This document shows positions 43,114 to 53,074 of a DNA stretch of 64,000 nt, one piece after another. Positions within the stretch are counted from its first letter, which is position 1, and each line of letters begins with the position of its first letter. The notes under the pieces are model-generated. The model searched no databases. It worked only from the letters and a program-made list of their open reading frames with translations, and was not told where the DNA came from. A program made the position numbers and the translations under genes. The DNA is from Acidipropionibacterium acidipropionici (GTDB taxonomy: Bacteria; Actinomycetota; Actinomycetes; Propionibacteriales; Propionibacteriaceae): positions 2,385,551 through 2,449,550 of the forward strand of contig NZ_CP013126.1 in assembly GCF_001441165.1 (NCBI RefSeq). The letters are read 5' to 3'.

Positions 43114-43827
43114 ATGCCCACGCCCTACCGCCGTGTCCTGTTGAAGCTGTCCGGAGAGGTCTTCGGAGGGGGCAAGGTCGGCGTCGACCCCGACGTCATC
43201 GCCGAGAAGTCCCGTGAGATCGCCGAGATCGCCGCCTCCGGCGTCCAGGTGGCCGTCGTGGTGGGCGGGGGCAACTTCTTCCGCGGAGCCGAGCTGCAGC
43301 AGCGCGGCATGGACCGCGACCGCGCCGACTACATGGGGATGCTCGGCACCGTGATGAACTGCCTGGCCCTCCAGGACTTCTGCGAGAAGGCCGGGGTCGC
43401 CACCCGGGTGCAGACCGCGATCACCATGGGGCAGGTCGCCGAGCCCTACATCCCCCGTCGCGCCGAGCGGCACCTGGAGAAGGGCCGCGTCGTGATCTTC
43501 GGCGCCGGTTCGGGCATGCCGTATTTCTCCACCGACACCGTCGCCGCCCAGCGGGCCCTGGAGATCGGGGCCGACGCGCTGCTGATGGGCAAGCAGGGGG
43601 TGGACGGCGTCTACGACTGCGACCCGAAGAGCAATCCCGCCGCCCGCAAGTTCGACGAGCTGACCTACGATGAGTTCCTGGCGCGCGACCTCAAGGTGGC
43701 CGACGCCACCGCGGTGGCGATGGCCCGTGACAACGACCTCACGATGATCTTCTTCAACCTGGAGAAGAAGGGCAATATTGCACGCGTCGTGGCGGGGGAG
43801 CCGATCGGCACCACCGTCCACCGCTGA
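43114..43827 (+). CDS. pyrH: Uridylate (UMP) kinase
   Basis: Bacterial hexameric UMP kinase of the amino acid kinase fold, 237 residues. [11 protein letters not shown] is the phosphate-binding start, followed by [13 protein letters not shown], the GTRMN-equivalent [14 protein letters not shown], and [14 protein letters not shown] precedes the ATG by 6 nt. TAAGCT at 43074-43079 is a plausible -10 with a leader of about 30 nt. The frr gene follows after 46 bp. Confidence 0.97.
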   Translation: MPTPYRRVLLKLSGEVFGGGKVGVDPDVIAEKSREIAEIAASGVQVAVVVGGGNFFRGAELQQRGMDRDRADYMGMLGTVMNCLALQDFCEKAGVATRVQTAITMGQVAEPYIPRRAERHLEKGRVVIFGAGSGMPYFSTDTVAAQRALEIGADALLMGKQGVDGVYDCDPKSNPAARKFDELTYDEFLARDLKVADATAVAMARDNDLTMIFFNLEKKGNIARVVAGEPIGTTVHR

Positions 43828-43873
43828 CATCCATCACCCCCACATACCAGACAGATTCTCGGAAGGACCGACA

Positions 43874-44431
43874 GTGAGCGCAGACATCATCAAGGACGCA
43901 GGCAAGAAGATGGAGTCTGCCGTCTCCCACGCCCGGGAGGATTTCGCGGCCATCCGCACCGGCCGCGCCAACCCGGCGATGTTCAACAAGATCATGGTGG
44001 ACTACTACGGCGCCATGACCCCTCTCCAGCAGCTGGCCAGCTTCCAGGTGCCCGAGGCCCGTACGGTCCTCATCTCCCCCTACGACAAGGGCTCGGTCAA
44101 CGCCGTCGAGAAGGCCGTCCGGGACTCCGACCTGGGCGTCAACCCCTCGACCGACGGCAATGTGGTGCGCTGTGTGCTGCCCAGCCTCACCGAGGAGCGC
44201 CGCAAGGAGTACACCAAGATGGCCAAGGCCAAGGCCGAGGAGGGGCGTATCGCGGTGCGCAACGTCCGCCGCTCGGCCAATGACGACCTCAAGAAGCAGG
44301 AGAAGGACAAGGAGATCTCCGAGGACCAGCTCACCCGGCTGGAGAAGGAGCTCGACCAGGTCACCAAGAAGCACGTCGAGGAGATCGACGAGCTCCTCAA
44401 GGCCAAGGAGGCCGAGCTGATGGAGGTCTGA
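43874..44431 (+). CDS. frr: Ribosome recycling factor
   Basis: Dissociates post-termination ribosomes together with EF-G. It is 185 residues, the standard length, with the conserved RTGRANPAM, ISPYDKGSVNAVEKAV and VRNVRRSANDDLKK segments. The GTG at 43874 has GGAAGGA upstream and the expected N-terminus (SADIIKDAGKKM). A perfect 7-bp hairpin (GGAGGTC, loop TGAG, GACCTCC at 44422-44439) covers the stop codon. It may limit read-through to cdsA. Confidence 0.97.
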   Translation: MSADIIKDAGKKMESAVSHAREDFAAIRTGRANPAMFNKIMVDYYGAMTPLQQLASFQVPEARTVLISPYDKGSVNAVEKAVRDSDLGVNPSTDGNVVRCVLPSLTEERRKEYTKMAKAKAEEGRIAVRNVRRSANDDLKKQEKDKEISEDQLTRLEKELDQVTKKHVEEIDELLKAKEAELMEV

Positions 44432-44456
44432 GGACCTCCCTCAAGGATCCCATGCC

Positions 44457-45326
44457 GTGACCAGCGCATCCCCCGACACCACCCCCACGCCCGGACGCAC
44501 CCCCAGAGCCGGGCGAGACCTGCCCGCTGCCATCATCACCGGCGTCGTGCTCGTGGTGATCGTCATCGGCACGGTCTTCTGGTGGCACTGGGGATTCGTC
44601 ATCTTCGTGGCGATCATGCTGGGCCTGGGGGCGGTGGAGCTGCACCGTGCGATCGGCGTCCTGGGGATGCGCTCCGCGGTGGTGCCGATCGTCATCGGAA
44701 CCGTCATCATGGTGCTGGGCTCCTTCGCGGCGTCCAGCTACGACCTGGGCATCGGCGCCAACACCTTCCTCATCGCCGCACTGGGGCTGACGACCGTCAC
44801 CTCCCTCATGTGCCGCCTGCCGGGCGGTGCGAAGGGATTCGTGGGGGACGCCGCGGCCAGCCTGTTCACCATCGCCTACCTGCCGCTGATGGGATCCTTC
44901 ATCCCGCTCATGATGGCCGACGATCTGGGCGCCCGTCGGATCCTCTCCTGGATGCTGTGCATCATCGCCTCCGACACCGGCGGTTACGCCGTCGGCGTGC
45001 TCATCGGCCGCCATCCGATGGCTCCGCGGATCAGCCCGAAGAAGAGCTGGGAAGGGATGGCGGGCTCGATCGTGCTCGCTGCGGCGGTCGGAGCCGGCTG
45101 CTCGGTATGGCTGCTGGGGGCCCCGGCATGGGTGGGTCTGGTGCTTGGCGGGGTACTCTCGGTGGTCGGCACCTGCGGGGATCTGGTCGAATCCATGATC
45201 AAACGCGACGTCGGGATCAAGGACATGTCGAACTTCCTGCCCGGCCATGGCGGCGTCATGGACCGGCTCGACTCCATGCTGCTGTCGGCCCCCTTCGCCT
45301 GGGCGGTCCTCTCGCTGTGCCTGTAG
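44457..45326 (+). CDS. cdsA: Phosphatidate cytidylyltransferase
   Basis: Makes CDP-diacylglycerol, the precursor of anionic phospholipids and phosphatidylinositol. The 289-residue integral membrane protein has about seven or eight helices. The CdsA signature is intact near the C-terminus (SDTGGYAVG, KKSWEGMAGS, then CGDLVESMIKRDVGIKDMSN and PGHGGVMDRLDS). The GTG at 44457 lies after a modest AAGGA. Its last codons (CTGTGCCTGTAG) are part of the first copy of a 17-bp tandem repeat. Confidence 0.95.
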   Translation: MTSASPDTTPTPGRTPRAGRDLPAAIITGVVLVVIVIGTVFWWHWGFVIFVAIMLGLGAVELHRAIGVLGMRSAVVPIVIGTVIMVLGSFAASSYDLGIGANTFLIAALGLTTVTSLMCRLPGGAKGFVGDAAASLFTIAYLPLMGSFIPLMMADDLGARRILSWMLCIIASDTGGYAVGVLIGRHPMAPRISPKKSWEGMAGSIVLAAAVGAGCSVWLLGAPAWVGLVLGGVLSVVGTCGDLVESMIKRDVGIKDMSNFLPGHGGVMDRLDSMLLSAPFAWAVLSLCL

Positions 45327-45367
45327 GAACCGCGTGCCTGTAGGAGCTGCGTGCCTGTAGGAGACAC
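45317..45367 (+). repeat. Three tandem 17-bp repeats at the cdsA 3' end
   Basis: Copies begin at 45317, 45334 and 45351: GTGCCTGTAGGAACCGC, GTGCCTGTAGGAGCTGC, GTGCCTGTAGGAGACAC. Twelve leading bases are invariant. Copy 1 contains the cdsA stop, and the others repeat the stop-codon context and an AGGAG-like element. They lie 18-69 bp before the rlmN start. Confidence 0.85.
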
Positions 45368-45385
45368 TTCACCTCGAGGAGACCG

Positions 45386-46603
45386 ATGACCACCGATCCG
45401 CGCCCTGCCACGTCCCCCTCGGGACTGGTGCTGCCGATCACTCCGCTCGCCGAGCCCGGCAAGGAGATGCCGGTGGTGGTCCGCTCACCGCGGCGCACCA
45501 AACCCCCGAAGCACTGGATAGACCTGAGCATCGAGGAGAGGGTCGACGCCGTCAAGGAGATGGGGCTGCCGGGGTTCCGGGCCAAGCAGATCTCCGAGCA
45601 CGTCTTCGTCCATCACGACCTCGACCCCGAGAACTGGACCGACCTGCCCAAGGCGGTTCGCGGGCAGGTGGCCGATGCCTGGTTCCCCGAACTCCTCACC
45701 GAGGTCTCCCGGCAGTCCTGCGACAACGGCACCACCGTGAAGACGCTGTGGCGCCTGCACGGCGGCTCGCTGGTGGAATCGGTGCTCATGCACTATCCGG
45801 CCACCCGGCACAACTCCGCACGCACCACCCTGTGCATCTCCTCCCAGGCCGGGTGCGGCATGGCCTGCCCCTTCTGCGCCACCGGCCAGGGCGGCATCCA
45901 GCGCAACATGGCGACCTCCGAGATCGTGGCGCAGGTGCTGGCCGCCGATCGTCTCCTCGAGTCGGGGGCGGTTCCGGGGGCGGGCCGGGTGAGCAACATC
46001 GTCTTCATGGGCATGGGCGAGCCGATGGCCAATTACAAGGCGGTCCTGGCGGCGGTGCGCACCTTCATCGCGCCGGCCCCGCACGGCATCGGGATGAGCG
46101 CCCGGGGCATCACCATCTCCACCGTCGGCCTGATCCCCCGGATCAAGGCCCTCACCGAGGAGGGGATCCCGGCCACTCTCGCCGTCTCCCTCCACGCCCC
46201 CGACGACGAGCTGCGCGACGAGCTCATCCCGGCCAACAGGCGATGGAAGGTCGACGCCCTGCTCGACGCCGCCTGGGAGTACGCCCGCACCACCGGCCGC
46301 CGCGTCTCCATCGAGTACGCCCTGATGCGCGACATCAACGATCAGGCCGATCGCGCCGCGGTGCTGGCCCGCCAGATCCGCCGTCGTGGGGACTGGACCT
46401 GGGCTCACGTCAACCTCATCCCGCTCAACCCCACCCCGGGCTCCCGGTGGACGGCCTCGCGGCCCGAGGACCAGGACGCCTTCGTGGCCACCCTGGAGCG
46501 CTGGAAGATCCCGGTGACCGTCCGTGACACCCGCGGCAAGGAGATCGACGGGGCCTGCGGCCAGCTGGCCGCCCGCGGCCGGGCCGAAGGGGTCGGAGTC
46601 TGA
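45386..46603 (+). CDS. rlmN: Dual-specificity 23S rRNA/tRNA adenine-C2 methyltransferase RlmN
   Basis: Radical SAM enzyme methylating A2503 of 23S rRNA and A37 of some tRNAs. The 405-residue protein has the radical SAM cluster motif C157-x3-C161-x2-C164 ([11 protein letters not shown]). It also has the GMGEPMANY motif and the C-terminal GACGQL with the catalytic cysteine. An N-terminal helical domain precedes the barrel. GAGGAGACCG precedes the ATG. Its [4Fe-4S] cluster depends on the SUF system encoded at the start of the window. Confidence 0.95.
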   Translation: MTTDPRPATSPSGLVLPITPLAEPGKEMPVVVRSPRRTKPPKHWIDLSIEERVDAVKEMGLPGFRAKQISEHVFVHHDLDPENWTDLPKAVRGQVADAWFPELLTEVSRQSCDNGTTVKTLWRLHGGSLVESVLMHYPATRHNSARTTLCISSQAGCGMACPFCATGQGGIQRNMATSEIVAQVLAADRLLESGAVPGAGRVSNIVFMGMGEPMANYKAVLAAVRTFIAPAPHGIGMSARGITISTVGLIPRIKALTEEGIPATLAVSLHAPDDELRDELIPANRRWKVDALLDAAWEYARTTGRRVSIEYALMRDINDQADRAAVLARQIRRRGDWTWAHVNLIPLNPTPGSRWTASRPEDQDAFVATLERWKIPVTVRDTRGKEIDGACGQLAARGRAEGVGV

Positions 46604-46642
46604 GGGGCATCCCCGCCCGGCTCGGGGCATCTCAGAATGTAA

Positions 46643-48064
<1,422 letters not shown>

Positions 48065-48068
<4 letters not shown>

Positions 48069-49441
48069 CGGCCGGGCGCCGGGCGCGCCTGGCCGAACAG
48101 GCCCCCCGGGTTGAGCGGTTCGGTGTCCCACTGCTCGCTCAACCCGTCGGGGCCCCACCGCAGCCGCAGGGTGTGCGGGGTGGTGACCACGGCCAGGTCG
48201 ATGGTCAGTTCGGGACCCGCCCATCCTCCCGAGGCGGCGACCTCCAGCTCGCCGTCGGCCAGCCGGAGGTGGGTGTGCAGCCACTGCCCGCAGCCCACCC
48301 GGATCGCGAACCGCCCGCCGTCGGTGCGGGTGAGATCGACGGTCCAGCCGCCACCGGTGGGCCTGATCACCAGCCGATCCCCGGCGCCGGTGGTGGCCCG
48401 GACCGTGCGCTCCGGCGCCGGCTCCCCGGCCACCGGCGCCACCTCCAGGGTCCGACGGTAGGGCTCGACGTCGTCGTTGAGCCCGGAGCCACGGGCCTCC
48501 AGAGCGGGCCACAGGTGGGCCCACACGGCGTCGAGCACCGGCTGTGCGCCGTCGATATTGTTCGTGGTGACGATCACGGCGTCCGCCTCGGGCAGGATCA
48601 GTGCCAGCTGGCCCATGGCCCCGTCGATCCGGTAGCCGTGCAGGCCGCGCCAGACCTGCCAGCCGTAGCCCATTCCCCAGTCGGTGCCGGTGTCCCCGTC
48701 GGAGTCGATGTGGGAGACGCGGTGGCCGGCGATCCACTCGGCCGGCAGGAGCCGCCTGCCCCGGTGGACGCCGTCGTCCAGCAGCAGCTGGGCGAAACGG
48801 GCGAGCTGATCGGGCCTCAGATGCATACCCGAGAAGCCCAGCGGAAAACCGTCGAGATCCCTGGTCCAGGGCACCGGGCCGATGCCGATCGGATCCAGCA
48901 CCCGCCGGGTGAGGAGCTCGGCGACGTCGCGCCCGGTGGTCCGGGCCACGATCCGCGACAGCATCCAGGTGGCCAGGTTGTTGTAGGCGAAGGAGCTGCC
49001 AGGATCGTGCTCCGGCTCGGCGGCCAGGAAGGCGCGGGCGGTCTCGTCGCCGACCGGGCGGCGGTGCCAGGCCATCGCGGTGGCCACCTCGTCGGCCTGC
49101 TCCTGGCTGTGGCCGGTGGCCATCGCCAGCGCGTCGCGGATCCGGATCCGCGACGCCCTGGGCCCGGCCGCGTCAGCCACCTCGGGCCACAGGTCGACCA
49201 GCGTGTCCTGGTAGCCGAAGGCCCCGTCCTCGACGGCCATGCCGACCGCCGCCGAGGTGAAGGTCTTCGAGCAGGAGTAGACGAGGCAGGGTTCCTCGGT
49301 GTCCCAGGGCGCCCACCGCAGATCGGCCAGGGTCCGGTCGTGCTGGCGCACCAGCAGGCTGTGGGGCCTGGTTCCGGCCCTGGTGAGGGCGGCGGCGGTG
49401 GCGTCGATCGCAGGGGCGAGGTCCGCGGCGGTGAGGCTCAT
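48065..49441 (-). CDS. Serine hydrolase, beta-lactamase/class C-like family
   Basis: A 458-residue penicillin-binding-protein-fold hydrolase (beta-lactamase superfamily, EstB type). The active site is S56-x-x-K59 (YSCSKTFTS), with the Tyr-Asn motif AYNNLATW about 90 residues later. The final 120 residues form a separate beta-rich domain. No signal peptide is visible, so an esterase or peptidase acting in the cytosol is as likely as a beta-lactamase; resistance should not be inferred. TATCCT (minus strand, 49448-49453) lies 6 nt before the ATG. Confidence 0.87.
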
Positions 49442-49497
49442 GTGGGAAGGATATGACCGGCGCGCCGCCCGTGGGAGGGCGTGTCAGACTGGGGCGC
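49442..49497. promoter_or_regulatory. Divergent leaderless promoters for the hydrolase and rseP
   Basis: A 56-bp gap. TATCCT on the minus strand (49448-49453) is 6 nt from the hydrolase ATG. CAGACT on the plus strand (49485-49490) is 7 nt from the rseP GTG. Neither gene has a Shine-Dalgarno sequence. Confidence 0.5.
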
Positions 49498-50781
49498 GTG
49501 ACTGTGCTTCTCGAGATCCTGGGCGCCCTGGCCTTCTTCGCGCTCATCATCGTGTCCGTCCTGCTCCACGAGTGCGGTCACTTCATCCCGGCCAAGATCT
49601 TCGGCGTCAAGGTCACCGAGTACTTCGCCGGCTTCGGTCCGAGGATCTGGTCGGTGAAGCGCGGCGAGACCGAGTACGGCTTCAAGTGGATCCCGCTGGG
49701 CGGTTACGTGAAGCTCGTCGGGATGTACCCGCGCCATGTCGAGAGACGCCGGCACAACCGGCTCACCAGGCTGGCCGACGAGGCCCACGAGGTGGAGGCC
49801 GAGGACATCGGACCCGGCGACGAGGGCCGGATCTTCAGCGACAAGCCGGTCTGGCAGCGTCTGGTGATCATGAGCGGCGGCATTCTCACCAACCTGCTGC
49901 TGGCCTTCCTCATCTTCTGGGCGGTGTTCGGCATCTACGGGCGCACCGGGCAGACCACGACGGTGGCCACCGTCCAGGAGTGCGTCATCGCCGCCGACCG
50001 CGCCGACCAGCACTGCCGCGCCGGTGATCCGGAGACCCCCGCCCGGCAGATGGGGCTGCGCAGCGGGGACACCATCGTCTCCTTCAACGGCCACGCGATC
50101 ACCTCCTGGGAGCAGCTCTCCGATCTCATCCGGGCCAACCGGGACAGGCCGGCCGCCATCGTGGTGGAGCGCTCCGGGCAGCGGGTGAGCCTTCCGGTGG
50201 CCGACACCCGGATCAACCAGGTCGCCGACCGCCTGGATCCCGGCAAGACCGTCGAGGCGGGATTCCTCGGCTTCAGCCCGGACACCGAGATCATCCATTC
50301 GGGGCCGATCGACACCGCCGATCAGATGTGGACGATGTCGCAGCAGGCCCTCTACGCCCTGGTCCGGCTGCCGGTGCTCACCTGGAACGTGGCCTCCGAC
50401 ATGGTCACCGGGCAGGCCCGTGACGTCAACAGCCCGATGAGCATCGTCGGTGCCTCCCGGGTCGCCGGGGACGTCGCCGGCGACAAGGCGCTGGGACTGG
50501 GCGACAAGGTGGCGATCGGCGGGAGCCTGCTGGGCTCCCTCAACCTCTTCCTGTTCTGGCTCAACGTCGTGCCGCTGCCGCCGATGGACGGCGGGCATAT
50601 CGCCGGCGCCGTCTACGAGTCGATCAAGAGGGCCATCTGGCGGCTGCGCGGCAAGGCCGATCCCGGGCCCGCCGACACCGCCATGATGCTGCCGGTGGCC
50701 TGGGCGATCGGCGTCGCGATGGTGCTGATGGGGGCGGTCCTCATCGTCGCCGACATCGTCTCCCCGGTGAAGATCCTCTGA
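49498..50781 (+). CDS. rseP: Site-2 protease RseP/Rip1-type M50 metalloprotease
   Basis: Intramembrane zinc protease cleaving anti-sigma factors or similar membrane substrates. The 427-residue protein has HECGH (24-28) in the first helix, a PDZ domain (about 180-260; GLRSGDTIVSFNG), and the C-terminal FWLNVVPLPPMDGGH supplying the third ligand. A GTG at 49498 was chosen from the leaderless spacing and the conserved N-terminus; the reading frame upstream is non-conserved. It is followed by ispG, as usual; dxr is missing from its usual place upstream. Confidence 0.93.
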   Translation: MTVLLEILGALAFFALIIVSVLLHECGHFIPAKIFGVKVTEYFAGFGPRIWSVKRGETEYGFKWIPLGGYVKLVGMYPRHVERRRHNRLTRLADEAHEVEAEDIGPGDEGRIFSDKPVWQRLVIMSGGILTNLLLAFLIFWAVFGIYGRTGQTTTVATVQECVIAADRADQHCRAGDPETPARQMGLRSGDTIVSFNGHAITSWEQLSDLIRANRDRPAAIVVERSGQRVSLPVADTRINQVADRLDPGKTVEAGFLGFSPDTEIIHSGPIDTADQMWTMSQQALYALVRLPVLTWNVASDMVTGQARDVNSPMSIVGASRVAGDVAGDKALGLGDKVAIGGSLLGSLNLFLFWLNVVPLPPMDGGHIAGAVYESIKRAIWRLRGKADPGPADTAMMLPVAWAIGVAMVLMGAVLIVADIVSPVKIL

Positions 50782-50884
50782 GCCTGGTGGAGAAATCCAC
50801 TGCTCAGCACGGCGGATGCCGGTCTTGGCCGAAGGTGAGAGACTGGGCCGTGGATAACGTCGACTTCTCAGGAGCTGGACCTCG

Positions 50885-52027
50885 ATGAGCGTCAATCTGG
50901 GCATGCCCAAACCCCCCGTCCCCACCTTGGCGCCGCGCCGCCCCACCCGTCAGATCCGGGTCGGCGACGTGCTGGTCGGGGGAGACGCCCCCATCTCGGT
51001 GCAGTCGATGACGACCACCAAGACCCACGACATCGGCGCCACGCTCCAGCAGATCGCCGCCCTGACCGCCGCCGGCTGCGACATCGTCCGGGTGGCCTGT
51101 CCCACCGACAAGGACGCCGCCGCCCTTCCGATCATCGCCCAGCAGTCCCAGATCCCGGTGATCGCCGACATCCACTTCCAGCCGAAGTACGTCTTCGAGG
51201 CCATCGAGGCCGGATGCGGCGCGGTGCGCGTCAACCCCGGCAATATCCGCAAATTCCACGACCAGATCGCCGACATCTGCAAGGCCGCCACTGAGCACCG
51301 GGTGAGCCTGAGGATCGGCGTCAACGCCGGATCCCTGGACCCCCGCCTGCTGGCCAAGTACGGATCCCCGACCGCCGAGGCGCTCGTCGAGTCGGCCCTC
51401 TGGGAGGCCAGTCTCTTCGAGGCCGTGGGCTTTAGGGATTTCAAGATCTCGGTCAAGCACCACGACCCGGTCGTGATGATCAAGGCCTACGAGCAGCTCT
51501 CCGAGCAGTGCGACTACCCGCTGCACCTCGGCGTCACCGAGGCCGGCCCCGCCTTCCAGGGGACCATCAAGTCCTCGGTGGCCTTCGGGCATCTGCTCGC
51601 CGAGGGGATCGGCGACACCATCCGCGTCTCGCTGTCGGCGGATCCGGTCGAGGAGGTCAAGGTCGGCATCAAGATCCTGGAGGCCCTCAACCTGCGCGAG
51701 CGCGGCCTGGAGATCGTGTCCTGCCCCTCCTGCGGGCGCTGCCAGGTGGACGTGCTCACCCTGGCCAACCAGGTCACCGACGCCCTGGAGGGTCTGGACG
51801 CCCCGCTGCGCGTCGCCGTCATGGGATGCGTGGTCAACGGGCTCGGCGAGGGCCGGGAGGCCGATCTCGGCGTGGCGGCCGGCAACGGCAAGGGCAAGAT
51901 CTTCATGCACGGCGAGGTGATCCGCACCGTTCCCGAGCACGAGATCGTGCCCACCATCGTCGAGGAGGCGAACCGGCTCGCCTCGCAGATGAGCGAGGCC
52001 GGCGCCCCCGCGGTCTCGGTCTCCTGA
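50885..52027 (+). CDS. ispG: (E)-4-hydroxy-3-methylbut-2-enyl-diphosphate synthase (flavodoxin type)
   Basis: Penultimate enzyme of the MEP pathway, converting MEcPP to HMBPP using a [4Fe-4S] cluster. The 380-residue protein has the cluster ligands C280, C283, C315 and the Glu ligand E322 ([17 protein letters not shown]). The TIM-barrel start is [15 protein letters not shown] precedes the ATG by about 8 nt. It follows rseP after 103 bp and precedes the DUF4081 GNAT after 1 bp. Its cluster is a client of SUF assembly. Confidence 0.97.
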   Translation: MSVNLGMPKPPVPTLAPRRPTRQIRVGDVLVGGDAPISVQSMTTTKTHDIGATLQQIAALTAAGCDIVRVACPTDKDAAALPIIAQQSQIPVIADIHFQPKYVFEAIEAGCGAVRVNPGNIRKFHDQIADICKAATEHRVSLRIGVNAGSLDPRLLAKYGSPTAEALVESALWEASLFEAVGFRDFKISVKHHDPVVMIKAYEQLSEQCDYPLHLGVTEAGPAFQGTIKSSVAFGHLLAEGIGDTIRVSLSADPVEEVKVGIKILEALNLRERGLEIVSCPSCGRCQVDVLTLANQVTDALEGLDAPLRVAVMGCVVNGLGEGREADLGVAAGNGKGKIFMHGEVIRTVPEHEIVPTIVEEANRLASQMSEAGAPAVSVS

Positions 52028-52028
52028 G

Positions 52029-52862
52029 ATGAGCACCCGGATCCGGGTGCTCGACGACGCCGACCTGCCGGCCGCCCGCGAGCTGGCGTCGGCCGATCCC
52101 GTCACCAACGTCTTCCTGCTCTCCCGGATGACCGAGGGCGGCCTGGACCGCTCCCGTCTCGGATGCCCCGTTCACGGGGCGTGGCGCGACGGCGAACTGC
52201 TGGCGATGCTCCACGTGGGCGCCAACCTGGTGCCCTGCGGGGATCCTGAGGCCGTCGCGCAGCTGGCCGGGCATGTCGGGCCGTGGCGGCGCTCCTCCTC
52301 GATCATGGGGCGCTCGGATCTTGTGATGGCGCTGCACGCCGAGCTGTCGCGACGCTGGGGGCATCCGTGGGCGCACACCCGCGAGATCCGCGCCCACCAG
52401 CCCCTCATGGCGATCGACGGCCAGCCGGCGATCGCCTGCGACCCACGGGTCCGCAGGATCGACGAGTCCGACTTCGACTCCTACTTCCGGGCCGCGGTGG
52501 CCATGTACACCGAGGAGGTCGGCGTCTCCCCGCTGGACCCCGGCGGCTCCTACAGCAGGCACATGCGTGCCCTGGTGGCCCGCGGCCAGTGCTTCGGCAT
52601 CGTCGACGACGGCCGGGTCCGATGGAAGTCCGACATCGGCGTCGCATGGCGCGACGTCTGCCAGATCCAGGGGGTGTGGCTGGATCCCGTGCTGCGCGGG
52701 CACGGCACCTCGGCGTCCGCCATGGCGGGAGTGGTGAGCCTGTGCCTGCGCAGCCACTCCACGGTCTCCCTGTACGTCAACGACTTCAACACCCGCGCGC
52801 TGCGGATGTACCGGCAGGTCGGCTTCCGTCCGGTCGGGGAGATGGCCACCGTCCTCTACTGA
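52029..52862 (+). CDS. DUF4081 / GNAT family acetyltransferase
   Basis: A 277-residue protein with an N-terminal DUF4081-type domain (about 1-125; DPVTNVFLLSRM) and a C-terminal GNAT domain with LDPVLRGHGTSASAM as the acetyl-CoA loop and LYVNDFNTRALRMYRQVGF. Actinobacteria commonly carry this gene directly after ispG (Rv2867c of Mycobacterium tuberculosis has the same position). The substrate is unknown. Only 1 bp separates it from ispG, so it is in the rseP-ispG unit. Its stop overlaps the end of the small minus-strand gene. Confidence 0.9.
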   Translation: MSTRIRVLDDADLPAARELASADPVTNVFLLSRMTEGGLDRSRLGCPVHGAWRDGELLAMLHVGANLVPCGDPEAVAQLAGHVGPWRRSSSIMGRSDLVMALHAELSRRWGHPWAHTREIRAHQPLMAIDGQPAIACDPRVRRIDESDFDSYFRAAVAMYTEEVGVSPLDPGGSYSRHMRALVARGQCFGIVDDGRVRWKSDIGVAWRDVCQIQGVWLDPVLRGHGTSASAMAGVVSLCLRSHSTVSLYVNDFNTRALRMYRQVGFRPVGEMATVLY

Positions 52863-53074
52863 GGCTCGGTCGCCCGCTCCGCCCAGGACACCTCCAGCGG
52901 TTCGGTCAGGGTGAGGCGCTCGGCCACCTCCCCGCCGTCGCATCGGCACAGGGCAACGGTCGCCGAGCCCTCGCCGACGCTCAGCACCCGCCAGGTGCCG
53001 CCCAGCCCCTCCCACCGCAGGACCGCCGGAGGGGGAGGGGCTGGGCGGCGATCGCTTCCGCGGCTCTCAGCCAT
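52856..53074 (-). CDS. Small hypothetical protein after the multicopper oxidase
   Basis: A 72-residue protein. The first 18 residues are Arg/Pro-rich, then a compact beta-like stretch follows (VLRWEGLGGTWRVLSV, TVALCRCDGGEVAERLTL). No family is identified. The ATG at 53074 overlaps the 3' end of the multicopper oxidase gene by 8 bp, so translational coupling is possible. Two Cys close together (CRC) could bind metal, but this is speculative. It could also be a chance open frame; the sensible codon use and the overlap favour a real gene. Confidence 0.45.
   Translation of the reverse strand: MAESRGSDRRPAPPPPAVLRWEGLGGTWRVLSVGEGSATVALCRCDGGEVAERLTLTEPLEVSWAERATEPQ

Noticed and set aside
45317-45367. 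Tandem 17-bp repeats as a CRISPR array
   Set aside because: Units are directly adjacent without spacers, only three copies exist, and no cas gene is in the window.
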